A DNA stretch of 64,000 nucleotides from Haberlea rhodopensis (taxonomy: Eukaryota > Streptophyta > Magnoliopsida > Lamiales > Gesneriaceae). The notes under the pieces were generated by a model. The model saw only the letters and a program-made list of their open reading frames with translations. It was not told where the DNA came from and did not search any database. The position numbers were made by a program, and so were the translations under genes. Location of the stretch: positions 22,645,879 through 22,709,878 of the forward strand of contig CAJQUN010000003.1 in assembly GCA_907163345.1 (NCBI GenBank), in the 5' to 3' direction. Below, in pieces: positions 33,607 to 46,119 of the stretch; position 1 is the stretch's first letter, and each line of letters begins with the position of its first letter.

Positions 33607-36600
33607 ATGAAAAGAGGGAAAGATGAGGATAAGACGATGGGGCCTATGTTTCCAAGGCTTCATGTTAATGAGATTGAGAAGCGAGGGCCAAGAGCACCAC
33701 CGAGAAACAAGATGGCCCTTTACGAGCAGCTGAACAACCCTTCACAAAGATTCATTGGGACAACCGATTTGGTTCCAACTTCGAGCCAGGTGAATTGAAA
33801 ATTCACTTATTTTGCATATTAATAGTGTGTCCTGATCATTGTGTTCTTCAGTTTATGTGTCTTGTACTTCGTAAAATTCAATTTCGTATTGCTTGCATAT
33901 TCTCTATCCTGTAGAATTTCTGATCGACTGGTCGTGAATAGTTTTTAGTATTGCCAGTGATCGATCAGTCTTGGTCACAGTTACTAGTGCCATGAGGCGT
34001 ATTTGGAGTACACATAGGAGTATGAAGCCTAAGCAAGGCAAAAGATGAGGCCTGCATCTTTTCAGAGTGAGGTGCCATAGGGATAATATTCTAAACTTAA
34101 GAACTTGAGAAGATATCATAACTTCTTTAACTTAACTGTTATACGACAAGAAATCAAATATTCATTAGCTTATAAGCAAAAAATGAATCATCTTTACCTG
34201 ACATTTTTCCTCGGATTTATCATGCTTACTTTTAAGGTGTGCTTAAAGGAGGTACTTGAGCCTTTAAATCACACCAAAGCTTGTGTTTTACTGTGAGTGA
34301 CCGCACTTTATTGAATTTCATTGGCATTGGTGTTGTTTTGAACAATCAAAAACTATTTCACATTTAACACTTTCCTTTCTTGATCACTCTCTATTCGTGG
34401 ATGTTCAGTTCAAGGAAGGTAAATACGCTTGAAATCGAAACTTGGATTGTGCTTTTGCTGTCTCGAATTAATAAAGGGCACTCACTCAGATTTATATGAC
34501 ATTGTCATTGTGCGATCTAATTTTTGTTCTGATTGATACCAATTTGTTTTTGTAGGGTGGTGGAAGTGAAAAGCGTATTTTTGTTTCTCGGCAGCTGCCG
34601 CCAAGACATAAATCCAAGAAGCAATATAGCCAATTTTCTTATTCGAGTGCTCCATTTGCACAAGTTGATCAAAGAAAGGAATTGTGTGATGATGACTTTA
34701 GAGTTCCCATTTTCATACACTCCAATCAAGTGTAGAACATGGTAAATCTACAAATGTTTCTATCATGGAAAAACCTCCCCCCACCAACATTTCTTACTTC
34801 AATCCCGTGTTGAAATTTCGAAAAGTCAACGTCCAAAGGGAAGAGAAATCAAAAGAGCTGGAGGCTGATCCAGTTAAAGCCATCTCAAATTCTTCATCTC
34901 TTTGTCAAGAAACAATAGTTGACCCGCTAGATATTATTGAAAGATTGAAGACTGGTAGTGTACAATTGGAGGTCTGCCCCGAGTTGCAAACTGTTAACAA
35001 TGTGCATGAGTCTGCAGTTTGTGGGGAGCATATATCCGCCATGGACAAAAGAAGTTCTTCTGTTATGGTGAGAGATCTTACTGTGGAACTTAACAAAGAT
35101 CAGCCAAGGGTTGACACTATGTCTGAAACATCCATTACTGATACTATATCCGGACTGGATATAACACCAGATGATGTTGTTGGCATAATAGGTCTGAAAC
35201 ATTTTTGGAAAGCCAGGCGGGCAATTGTCAAGTAAGTTATTGTAATCATTTTGGATGAGATTTTTCACATTTTGCTGAAATGGACGGGACTTTTCTTACT
35301 TCAATGGAGTTCTCATTGGCAGTGACATGAAGCTATACTTGTCTACACACACACACACACACACACATTTCAGTTACTTGACAATCTTGGAATATGCTAG
35401 TTGCTATAGTGATGATGCATAGACAAACACACGTTTGATGTATAAAGGCCCTGAAGGGGTGAAAATGGAGAAAAATCATGAAATGAAGAAGCAAAACGAT
35501 GCTCTTCAATGTTTCCATTTGATTTCCTTTTTTTTTGCATTTGAGAGGATGTCATAAATACAAGGATTGGATTGTGCTAGTAGGCTCAGTGCTTTGTTAT
35601 TTTTCCTGCTTAGCCTAACCAATTTTTCTGCTCTTTGGTTATGTTACTGCAGTCAACAAAAGGTGTTTGCCGATCAAGTATTTGAGTTGCATAGATTGAT
35701 AAAGGTTAGGGCTGTTAACTGGTTTCAAGATTAACATTATGTACTGGTGACTTTCCTAACGATTCGATTTGTTTTATTATAATAATAAAGCAGCTTATAT
35801 TTACTTTTTATCAGGTCCAGAAATCTATTGCCATATCACCACATTTTTTGCTCGAGGACGTTGCCCCTATAAGCAAACCTATGAAGGATATGACCGAAAA
35901 GAAAGTCCCATTGGATTGTGCCAATAAAGCTCTTCCATATGTTTCCAAACCAAAAGGTGACTCGAAAAATCCTATCATTGAAGAAGGTTCAGCTGAAAAT
36001 TCCACCGCGAAGTCATCTTTATCTTCTGTTCAAAACAGTGCACTGCCTCCAAACTACAGTATTAGTTGCAATCAAGTTAGACCTTGGTGTTTTAATCAAC
36101 CACATGGCCCACAATGGTTGGTTCCTGTTATGTCCCCTTCCGAAGGACTAGTATACAAACCGTATCCTGGCCCTGGTTTTGTGGGTCCAACTGTAACTAG
36201 CCATAATTTTATGGCTCCAGCATATGGAGTTCCTGCTCCACATCCACAGTATCAATTCCCATCTTTTCCAACCCCTGGTTCTCACCCATACTTTCCAGCT
36301 TACGACATGCCTGTCATGAGTACAGCATCTTTCTCCGGTTCTTCCATTGAACAAGTGAACCAGCCCTCCATACCAGGCCAATTTCAGTTAGGCAATCTGC
36401 CCAGCCAGAGGAACAAATCTGGGCCAGGCCGGGATAACTTGCAATCATCCGAGGATATTGAAGCACAACAAGCTAGCACAGCAAGCAGCCCAAGTGAAAG
36501 AACAAAGGGCAGTGGATCAGGCAATGTAGAGGATAAAAGAAACGTGCTTCGACTTTTCCCCACGTCTCCAACAGAACCTGAACACCCCACTCCCGCTTGT

Positions 36601-36702
36601 TTGATCAAGGTTGTTCCTCACAAGGCAGGATCTGCAACTGAATCTGTTGCTAGAATTTTTCGTATCATTCAAGAAGAGAGAAAGCAATATGCTTCACTAT
36701 AG
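33607..36702 (+). pseudogene. ELF3: ELF3 homologue with a frameshifted second exon
   Basis: ELF3 is the scaffold of the evening complex (ELF3-ELF4-LUX), which gates the circadian clock, growth and flowering. Exons are 33607-33789, 34556-35231, 35653-35704 and 35815-36702. Hallmarks are the N terminus MKRGKDEDK..MFPRLHV, PRAPPRNKMALYEQL, IFVSRQLPPRHKSKKQYSQF, VVGIIGLKHFWKARRAIV, VFELHRLIK, a Pro/Tyr/Phe-rich prion-like region and the C terminus VLRLFPTSPTEPEHPT. Exon 2 enters at phase 0 and must leave at phase 2, but it is 676 bp long, one base short. The reading frame therefore meets TAG at 34733-34735, after about 120 residues; the rest of exon 2 is open in another frame. The exon is also short for ELF3 (Arabidopsis ELF3 is about 695 aa; this would be near 600). 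The cause is a real null allele, a dying paralogue or an assembly error. Confidence 0.85.
35345..35367. repeat. (AC)n microsatellite in ELF3 intron 2
   Basis: An uninterrupted AC dinucleotide run just after exon 2. Confidence 0.95.
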
Positions 36703-38652
36703 GGCTTGTTATTTCCTGCGTTATTCACATAATCTTGGTGTTTGGAATTAGAGTTTTTCAATTATTTTTTTTTTACTGTTATTTTTGGTAACTGAACTTT
36801 ATCTTGTAAGGATGGATCTTATGTAGATGCGTTAGATGAATTATTAGTGAAGGTGTTGTATTCCTGTAATCTATATGTAGTTGCTGCATTATATAACTGA
36901 AGGTGCAGTATTGTTGTAACCCATCTTTTATTTGTTGTGGTGGCCTTTGTCGCTCAATTCATTTGTGTTCTCCATTTTTTGTCGTAATCCATCTTTTGAA
37001 TTCTTGTTGTGTTACGTTTTCGCAAATTTTTTCAAGTTGGGTTGCTTATAGTGTGTTTGGATTAGTTTTTTTGTTAAAACAAAAACAATATTTTTGTCAA
37101 AATTTCACTTTGCAATAATTATTTAAAAATTACAGTTTATATCATCAAATTATCATAAGCTGTAACACTTTGCTTTTTCTTGACTTGATTTGATATTTTT
37201 ATCGAAGATTTACCTCTGCATGCCATTATAGAAATATATCATCAAACATAGAGCTACTTAAGCTAGTCATTGCAAATTTTAATTTACATGTTAATGACAT
37301 GTTAATTTACATTTCAAAGAAGTTAAATATATATTTAATATTAATTTTTTTAAAAAAACTTAATATGTAAAATAGGACGAGTGCGGGCCGGGTTTGGCCA
37401 AACTCGAAACCCATCCCGCCCCCTTCAAAACCCCTCGAGCTGGTCCAGACCCTCCCCGACGAGGTGGGTCCAAATCCACCCTATTGCCATCCCTAATTTT
37501 GGTACCCAAAATATTTTTTGAATTTGTAATAGCTAGCTTAAGAGACTCTATGTTTGAGGATGTAAATAGACGATTGAATGTATCTTCGATAAAAATACCA
37601 TTCCGAGTGAAGAGGATGCAAATTATTACAATTTATGAAAGTTGAAAATATAAACTGTAATTTTATAAAAAAATAGTTGCAAAGTGAAATTTGGATTAAC
37701 TATATGATGTTTTTCGTAATTTTTAAAAGTTGAGTTTTATGATTATACAATCGACTAAGAAAAGCTAAATTGTGAACCCAAAAGGGGACGAGTTAGAGTT
37801 TATGATTGTATTTTTCTTTCAAAATAAAAAAAGATAATTGCTATTTGACGATCATATCCACTCTATAAAAAAACTAGACATTAATCGAGAGGACTCCTTA
37901 ACTTGAGGTAAAATAATTTAAGGTTGTGTTTAGATAGAAGGATTTGATTTGGAGAAAATGATTTGAAAACTAATCTTGTAAAATTCATGGATTTGAAATG
38001 ACATATAATATATTGTATTTCCAAAATATAAAGTAATATATATTGAAAAGGAACGAGAAATTTGAATACCTACTTCAATTTAATATCTAAACATAAATAA
38101 TGATTAGAGTCGAGGATTTGAAACTTACTCATTTCATATCTTTCGATCCAAACAATCTGATAAAAATGAATCAAATGTAAACTTCCAGGGCCAAATTGAA
38201 ATAGCCTGAAAAACCTTACCCATCCCTAAATCCTATTCGTCCGTGACTTTAACCGACTCACAGCCTGTTACTCGACACTTCCTTCCCCAAGCGATCTAGC
38301 TTGTACGAAATCCCCATAGCGACGGCCTTTTTCGTATATTTTAAATAAATCGAATCCGCAAAATCTTCCCAACAAAAAAGAATCGGTAGATTCTTGTCGT
38401 CGGTTGAAACCACATGTTAGTAATAATTTAATCACACATTTTTTTATATGTTAATTTAGATATTGATGATAATTTTTATTATTTATTGGTTGTGGGTGTT
38501 ATTTGTTAACTTGGAAGAATTTAGGATGATTCTGTTATTGTTATTCGTGATAAATTAATGTTGTTTTTGATTTGGTTGCAGGGTTTAAGAGGCTTTCATT
38601 TTGTTTTTGTAGTTTTCCGAATCTACTTTGTTTTCGAAGTAAAAAAACGACG
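36703..38652. other. Spacer between ELF3 and VPS32, with a hAT-like scrap
   Basis: 36703 to about 36900 is the likely ELF3 3' UTR. At about 37370-37495 lies 'ggtttggcc..gacgaggtgggtccaaatccaccctattgccatccctaa', whose reverse end TTAGGGATGGCAATAGGG resembles a hAT-type terminus; its partner end was not found. About 38220-38400 is a likely VPS32 5' UTR exon, followed by an intron ending 'ggttgcag' at 38580. Confidence 0.45.
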
Positions 38653-41141
38653 ATGTTTTCGCGAATGTTCGGAAAGTCTAAGCACGAGACGAATGCTCTG
38701 GAAACTCTAGACAAGTTAAATGAGGTAAAAGTTTGATCTTTGATCAATCTCCCGTATTTTTGTTATGAATTTTTGTGTTATAATGAATATAATTTGATGT
38801 TTTTGTATTTCCTTATTGTACTACTGCCTTGACTGTTTAAAGCTTCTTTTGACGAGAATCAAGAACACGCTTTAGTTCGGAAATTATTTTGTATTAGTAT
38901 GTATCTATCTTATACCGCATATTAAGCATTGATAAACATCCCTTGCTTCAGGATTGTTTATTTGACTAATTTCATCGATTTTTTCATACAAAGAAAATTT
39001 ATCATTTGAATTAGAAATGACACTGGGTGAATTTCTGTATTCAACTTCAGTTGGCCTCAATTGAGAATCCAGTCCTTACGGTTTTTGTATAAGCATTATC
39101 TCTGATTCTGATTGAAGGGAATGCTATGTTTCTTGACTTATTATTCACTCGATGTATGTTCTTACATGACGTCCTTTCTCGTGTTTAAACTTCTAAATAT
39201 TGTTGTTGGTTTAAGGGATTTGCTTTATCCTTTTTCATTTTTAACGTGTTCCACCTACTTTATTAGTTCAATGACTTTGGTGAATAATAAGGAGATTGAA
39301 GATGATCCGACCATGGGTTCCTATATTAGACTTACATTTTTAAGTTTACATTCTTGTGCCTTTGTCTAGTCATTGTAGCAGCTGGAAGAACATGCAACAT
39401 GTTCAATGTGATGTCATGCAGAAACCCAGTATTTATGACCCAGAATTTATGATGGCAAAAAATGAAATATCAATGGTAGAAACCAAAGCAATATTGACAG
39501 CCCATTTTCATTTTTTATGATTCCAATGTTTCAGTTTTAACATGAAGGGAAAATTGACAACATTGTGATTTTTTTTGTTTCTGCAACTAAATGCAGAGGT
39601 CGTTGTCAATTATAGACCCATTGAAGTAAATATCCGTTTATGCATTTGCTCCTTTATACCTTGCTTGGCCATGGTATGCAGACTCTTGAGATGCTAGAGA
39701 AAAAAGAGAAAGTTCTCTCGAAGAAGGCAGCTGCCGAAGTTGAAAAGGCCAAGGAGTTTACTAAAGCTAAAAATAAAAGGGGTAAGATATAGTGCTTGTG
39801 AGAAATTCTTTTATTTGCTGGCTCAGCATTTTAGAATCTTAAACGATTTTGCATTCTATTTCGTTGTTCAGCAATATGGCAGTGGTTGTATGCCATGCAC
39901 AAAACATTATGTTGTGTGCTTTAGAAATTAGAATTTTAAGATTAACAATGTCTTTTTAATGTTCTTAAATTTTGAATGATTACCTTCTCAATAGATTTCT
40001 TGCTATAATGTTTTAGCTGCCATACAATGTTTGAAAAGGAAAAGGCTCTATGAACAGCAAATTGAACAGCTTGGAAACTTCCAGTTGCGAATTCATGATC
40101 AGGTGCTCTAGAGAAACATTAACCGTTTTTTTTCCTGTTGACATAGTTTTTGTTTCCTATCTGGTCCTGTTAAACTTGTCTGTATATTGGTCCCAGATGA
40201 TAATGCTTGAGGGAGCGAAAGCTACTACAGAAACTGTTGATGCTTTGAGAACCGGAGCAGCTGCAATGAAAGCTATGCAGAAGGCTACGTGAGTTGCATT
40301 TTCCAAATTTAACAGATTCATTAACATAGCTTTACAGTTATGAATGTAGAAAGAAGAAGGTTGGGAGCATTTAACAGACAACCCCACCTATGCGGATGAG
40401 AATTTATCCCCCACAATAGTGAAGTTAAATTAGAAAGATAAGAACACCAAATATAAAGTCATTTTTTAGTCAGAAAATAAAACCTTGGACAAAGCAATAT
40501 ATAGTGATATTGCTTCACATTACTCATTTATATATTATGGTTTATCATAGTAATCAATCAAGTGTGAGTTTGAAGGCTACACCAAAATTAATTCTTTTCA
40601 ATGTATTTAAATTATGTGTAATTTGGTTGAGTAGAAAATGTATTTCTGACACACTGGTCTAAGGGAAAGGAGATTGTGAACTGCACCACATGTTGACACA
40701 CAACCACATTAATTTCATTAACATATAATTTTGTTACCTTATATTCCCTACTGGCTTATGCGATGTAGTAATATTGATGACGTGGACAAAACAATGGATG
40801 AGATCAATGAGCAGACCGAAAATATGAAACAAATACAAGAAGCACTGTCTGCACCACTTGGCGCAGCAGCAGATTTTGATGAGGTAAGCAGTAGTTTCTG
40901 ACAACTTCTTGTCCTGGCATCTTCTTTGGAAGATTATGCATTACATTATTTCCTTCCACAGGACGAGTTGGAGGCTGAGCTTGAAGAACTTGAAGGAGCT
41001 GAACTAGAGGAACAGCTTCTGCAACCTGCCACAACAGCTCCTGCCGTTCCTGTTCGAGTGCCTGCCGGTAGGCAACCAGCAAAGAAGGTTGAAGATGAAG
41101 ATGATGAACTTGCTGAATTGCAGAGGGAGATGGCCCTTTGA
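38653..41141 (+). CDS. ESCRT-III subunit VPS32/SNF7 (CHMP4-type)
   Basis: SNF7 polymerises on endosomal membranes to bud and cut intralumenal vesicles of multivesicular bodies. Six coding exons at 38653-38724, 39682-39781, 40017-40102, 40197-40288, 40769-40883 and 40962-41141 give 214 aa, close to the usual ~220. The N terminus MFSRMFGKSK carries the membrane-binding helix. A basic core (KKEKVLSKKAAAEVEKAKEF, LKRKRLYEQQIEQL) is followed by an acidic C-terminal half (DELEAELEELEGAELEEQLL) and the terminal DELAELQREMAL, the family's MIM-type helix that recruits VPS4 and Bro1-domain partners. All phases close without gaps. A 5' UTR intron ending at 38580 is likely, since 'ttggttgcag' precedes a short leader. 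All introns are GT-AG. Confidence 0.94.
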
Positions 41142-42367
41142 GGAGGTATCCTCTGACCTGTATTATAGTTGCATAGCATGTTTGTTATTGCCTGCTGATA
41201 AATTACAAATTTGTTAATTCAATGACTTACATTGATGAAACCGTTTTATCTGATAAAGAGTCTAATCTATGATAAACATTTCCAATGAAAATGTTATTGT
41301 TGAACTTCGACCATAGCTGTCCTAAATTGGGAGTATACCGATATTAATAGATTCAACAGTAACTGGAAAAAACTTTGCAATTATGTTTCAGGTGGTGTAT
41401 ACAGAATCTAATGTCAACTGAACTTGTTGCTAGAATTTGCTTGGGATGGTTCGACAGTGGTTGTTTTATGTGCAACATATAGGGTTTTCTATTAACAAAA
41501 AATTATGTCCCTCCAGATGTTTGCGAAATTTGAGCTTTGGGGCTCATGCATGTATGAGTCTATCTCACAGCCTCGATAATGGTTAATTTATCTCCCATCT
41601 TGCAGTTCAGAATCAAAGTTCGAATACAAACATGGGTTCTACTGTATCTTGAAGTCATCGCGACAGATGCTGCCTCCATCCTCTGATTAATTTGCAGAGG
41701 TGCAATTACTGGTACAAAGATTTACCCTGTATAGATGACTTTAGATAATTTGTATTCAACCTTTGTGGTTTACCAGATGAAAGAGTGTTTACTACCACGC
41801 ACTATTGTTTGACAATTGAATGTGTATGGTATGATATGTGTTAATTTTACCTGAGATCCACTTCTATGGAATAATGCAGGAACACTGTATGTTTCCTGAA
41901 ATATTTGGAATAATATTGTGTCCTTATATCTCATAAAACTATACTCATCACTAGGCACACGCTCTGATGCTAGAATATTGGGTTTTAATGCATGAACTTT
42001 CTATTTCTTGCACATATTTATAATGGTTATTATATTGTTTTTACGTCAAATAGACTTGCATCCAAGGAGGATATATACAATTTCATGTATTTTGGTGGGA
42101 ATTTACATTTTGGTCCTCTCTTTCCGCTTGTAACCAAGTAAGGTAGAGCCAGTGATGTCAGACGAATGGGTGGGGCGAGATGTTACTACCATCCCCTTGA
42201 AAAGCAACTATCTTCTTATGTCATTCCTTGGGTCTTTAAATTAATGTTCTAAAAATGTTCTTGTATTTAATTATCATACATCTCTTGTACTATAGGTTAG
42301 TGACTTTCACTAATTCCCAATGGTTTAAAATCAGAACGCAAATTGCTGAGAAAAATCTGCATTGCTA
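41142..42367. other. Spacer between VPS32 and the MYB remnant
   Basis: The VPS32 3' UTR, then AT-rich DNA. No gene was seen. Confidence 0.5.
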
Positions 42368-44183
42368 TCATTGGCCATTGCTATCAACTCCAGTAACCTC
42401 CACTGGAGACCAAATTTCACTCAGAACTTCATATGAATATTCATCCACCGGGATTCCCCTTGATGCTATAGTTTTCATCCATTTCGAGGTGGATGACATA
42501 CAGTACCTGAATCTTGGTGGGACTGAGAATAGGACAAATTATATTGTGATTTAAATGATCATTTGAATCTTTTAAATGATTATTGGGGTAGGAGCATTCT
42601 TGGGATCATTTGAAAGTGTACCATTCGAAATGGTACTTGGGCCATTAGTGGTGTTAGGTGAAAATGACGTTGCATAAGTCGGTACAGGGGCTTGAGGATT
42701 CATTGAACCTGGGAAAGTCGTAGTCTATCCAACAATAGCAGCGTGTTGGAGGCGGCTGCAGCCACGCTAGAGGTGGTGGTTCTAGTAGTCGGAGGTAGCT
42801 AAGTTCTGCCATTAACTTCTTTTTCAACTCAGTGTTCCAGTAATTCTTCACATCAGTATTTGTTCGCCCTGGCAAGCGTGACAGACCATCTAAGAAGTAA
42901 AACCAAAGGTAAAATCAACTACTCATACATTCATGGTAAGAGGAATTTGTTATTTTGAAGGGCGTAAAACGCATTTAACCCTTAAAAGTTCTTAAACTAT
43001 ATTATGAGCTAGTGGCAATTACCCCCTGTGATATCCATAATAGATATCCTATATCTATGTAAATATGCATTTTATCCAATGTGATATCGATAATAGACAG
43101 TTTAACCATCATTTGGTTTGTAAATAGGCAGTTAACCAAATGTGATTTTCAAAATAGACACTTTATTACTTTTGTGGTTTGCAAAACATAGCATACATGG
43201 ATGTAGTGTTTTGCACCTACTCAAAAACCACAGGGTATCAAGTTACTTATTTTTACAAACCACATGGGGTAAAATGTCTGTTTCAAACCACTAGACTAAA
43301 TTGCCTATTTTGAAAATCATAGGGGTAAACTGCATATTTTCAAACCACTATGCTAAATTGCCTATTTTGAAAATCATAAGGGTAAAATGCATATTTAATT
43401 TGCCTATTTGAAAAATCACAAGGTTCGTTGTCAATAATCCTGTTAAATATAGATAATGATTAAACTTGCCTGCTTCCGAGTATATTGTAAAGATTTAAGA
43501 GGATTTTTTCTTCGTCTTGTGTGAAAGGACCATGTTTAATATCAGGTATGAGGTAGTTAAGCCATCTGAGGCTACAACTTTTTCCACAATGCTTAAAGAC
43601 CTGAATCTTAAAATTGAAACCATCGGTGAATTTGCTAAATAATGCGTAAGGAATCAAATTAACTCCAAATAAACAAATTGTCAAGCATCTCAAGTACAAT
43701 ATCTCGAGCAACTTAGACTTTCTGAGCAAATTAGGCTCCTGGTCATTGATATCTAATATGTCATTTCAAATATTTTGTGAAAGTGTTTTTAAAGGATATG
43801 CGTGATACTATGAACAAGTAGCCTATGAGTTGTGGAGTTTGAAGCATGAATTAATGTGATCAAAGTAATCCCAAATGAAAACACAAAATGGAAATAAATG
43901 GACGTGTAATATATAAATTTTAAATGAAAGGACGAATCTGAAGAACGTAGAGCAAAGGAGAGAGGCCAGAGCTCGTTTTTATCGAAGCGATACTCATAAC
44001 TTTGAATACCTTCAGCCGAGAGAGGATGGTTACACGTACCGGCCATTTGAGGCAAAGCCGCAAAGGTATCCACTTGCCACCGGTGCCATGCTTGTGGAGG
44101 TACTCCTTGAGAGTTGCATCTTCTTCTGGAGACCAACTCCCCCTTTTCACTGTAGTTTTATCACAGAAAGGGCTTCTCCCCAT
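42368..44183 (-). pseudogene. R2R3-MYB pseudogene (RAX/subgroup-14-like)
   Basis: R2R3-MYB proteins bind DNA through two helix-turn-helix repeats; this subgroup acts in meristem and root-barrier regulation. Exon 1 (44040-44183) reads MGRSPFCDK..KRGSWSPEEDATLKEYLHKH. Exon 2 (43470-43600) reads HCGKSCSLRWLNYLIPDIKH and ends at the conserved split Arg after LGS. Exon 3 starts at 42889. Compared with the family, exon 1 has an 8-bp duplication (CTTTGCGG, about 44052-44066) and exon 2 one extra T (about 43596). Together they keep the frame but replace 'ALPQKAGLKR' by a different and longer segment. Exon 3 lacks about 8 bp between TGG-TCT and LPGRTNTDVKNYWN, so the frame stops at 42853-42855, before the third helix of R3. 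Typical C-terminal text (EVLSEIWSPVEVTGVDSN, stop 42368-42370) survives in yet other frames. The intron 2 donor is GC. Confidence 0.8.
42960..43440. repeat. Degenerate internal repeats in MYB intron 2
   Basis: Repeated phrases such as 'aaattgcctattttgaaaat' and 'aaaccactatgctaaatt' occur in both orientations in a roughly 50-60-bp pattern. It resembles the style of the element at 480-1240, though I could not show homology. Probably an inserted foldback-type element. Confidence 0.5.
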
Positions 44184-44239
44184 TATACAAATTCACACAA
44201 ACATGCACACTAAGAGGGAAATTGCATGTACGTGATATG

Positions 44240-44247
44240 TTTATATA
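44240..44247 (-). promoter_or_regulatory. TATA box upstream of the MYB remnant
   Basis: TATATAAA on the minus strand, about 57 bp before the ATG at 44183. It is a good core-promoter position, so the remnant may still be transcribed. Confidence 0.55.
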
Positions 44248-44416
44248 GGTGGAGGACATTGAAAATGTGCGAGTACAAAGTATTTTCCAAGATATGAAAT
44301 TGGCAGCAGTCTTCTCTTGTTTCCACATGCCTTTTTTCTTTCTAATCTCTTAATTAAAAGCTTGACTTTGCATGTACTTTAATGGTTTAGTTAATGATGC
44401 CCCTAAGAGCATTGTC

Positions 44417-45160
44417 TTGGGAACTAGTGTTTTCAAAATTGGACCGGATATAAAATCGGTGTCCTTATTGGTTACAGGTTCGATCGGTTGAACCACTGGT
44501 TCAACCGGTGATGACGTCAGCATTATATAATATCTATTTTAATTTTTTTGTAAAATACATATATACTGTATTTGCTATAGTTTTAAGTTGTTCACAATAT
44601 AAAAAAAAATCATTACACCAACATTACATGTCAAACTTCAAAAATTAGGTCAAACCAAATGTCAAACATAAAAGAAAAACAATAAACATCTCAAAAACCA
44701 CAAGCAGTGCCAAAAAAGAATAACGTTTCAAAATCATAAGAAAAAATTTAAAATTTTATGAAATGATTCACATATTTTATATTTATGAGAAACTAAATAT
44801 ATTTATATATAATATATAAGACGCATTTATAAAATTATATGGATTTTTTTATATATGCATAAAATTTTATTTCGTAATTATTTCAATAACAATAAATTAT
44901 ATATATATTTTTTTGTTCTAAAAATTTGATTTATAATTTTAACAAAAATAAAAAAAATTAAAATTTTAAAAAAAAGAAAGAAACAACTGGTTCAACCGGT
45001 GGACCGCTTCACTGGTTGAACCGGTTCTGTCCGGTTCCCATCGATTTTTTAGCATGGTGTTTTATAGGGTCAACATGACCGGATCAAGTACTGGTTACCG
45101 GTTAAATCGGTTGAACCGTCCGGTCCGGTCCGATCCAATTTTCAAAACACTGTTGGGGAC
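44417..45160. mobile_element. hAT-type MITE rich in GGTTCAACCGG motifs
   Basis: The body 44425-45152 (728 bp) starts TAGTGTTTTCAAAATTGGAC and ends TCCAATTTTCAAAACACTG, about 20-bp termini with a few mismatches. The flanking 8-bp sequences TTGGGAAC and TTGGGGAC differ by one base, matching a hAT target duplication. Subterminal 'ggttcaaccggt' blocks occur in both orientations. No ORF. Confidence 0.85.
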
Positions 45161-45167
45161 AGATCAA

Positions 45168-45224
45168 TCATTAGATGAGAATATTCATATCTAATATGGA
45201 TAAGAATATTCTCATTCAATGATA
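45168..45224. repeat. 57-bp near-palindrome
   Basis: Starts 'atcattagatgagaatattc' and ends 'gaatattctcattcaatgat', which pair almost perfectly. It is probably the collapsed ends of an excised or tiny MITE. Confidence 0.7.
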
Positions 45225-45574
45225 GCTACTCTCACATGGCACTGTTTATAAGTGGTATCAACTACTCAACCTATTTTCACATATGAGAAATGTCTATTTA
45301 AGCTATGACTTTAACATTCTTTGGTTTAAAATCATGGATATGGTCTCGACTCTTGAGTGGGATGAGATAAGATTTTATTTTACAAATATTAAATCCAAAA
45401 ATTTATAGAATTTTTTTTCATTTTTAATACATAGATTCGCTCCACTCGAGCAATTCTTAAGTCAACCGTGCCTTGTGAGAAATTCACACCATATTCCCCA
45501 TATTGACTGGAATTGAACAGATGTGACCGCCAACTTCTCAAAAAAATTTCTTATTATTATTGTTGTTATTTTTT

Positions 45575-45685
45575 TAGTTGGGCAGTGATTAAATCAAATT
45601 TTTGCGTCAAATGCGACTCGAATTTGAGTTTGCCCAAAGTGGACATGAGCTCTTATCCATCCCGATAAGATCCGGAGCTCAAAAA
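45575..45685 (-). mobile_element. Decayed tRNA-type SINE, copy 1
   Basis: Read on the minus strand it has a B-box-like CAAATTCGAGTCG and ends in 'TTTGGGCAAACTC'-type SINE text. It shares order and wording with 57700-57809 ('gcccaaagtggacatgagct' against 'acccaaagtaggtaatgaac'). Confidence 0.45.
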
Positions 45686-46119
45686 CATTTTTTTTAGTGG
45701 GAGAAGGGCTAAATTTTTTGCGTCAAGCGCAAACTTCTCAATTCACATCAAATTTAGTCACAATCTATCCTATATTGTAATTCACATCTTTTTTGTTGGA
45801 TACTTAACCTTCCTTTCTACCGTTTCAAAATTATGTTAATTAATTCAATATTGACTTAATTATGAAAAATATTTCCTTCATTCTAAATATTGAATACAAA
45901 GGAGAGTATTTATATTTATATTCAGCAAAAGAGAGTAGAAAATAAAAAAACTGAATTTGTACATAAGTTGGTACTCGGTACCATCGGTTTGGCTCTCTAA
46001 TTCTGGATACGACATTTTTATTGAAAAAGAAAATTCGTTGCAATTGACTAACTCTTCAAAGTATATTCTCATATAATAACAACGATTAAGCATTTATCCC
46101 ACTAATTGAGGTTGACTAC

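Noticed and set aside
40946..41179. Ser-rich minus-strand frame over the last VPS32 exon
   Set aside because: Antisense of the acidic Glu-rich SNF7 tail.
42255..42554. 99-codon plus-strand frame
   Set aside because: The opposite strand carries recognisable MYB C-terminal sequence, so this is an antisense shadow.
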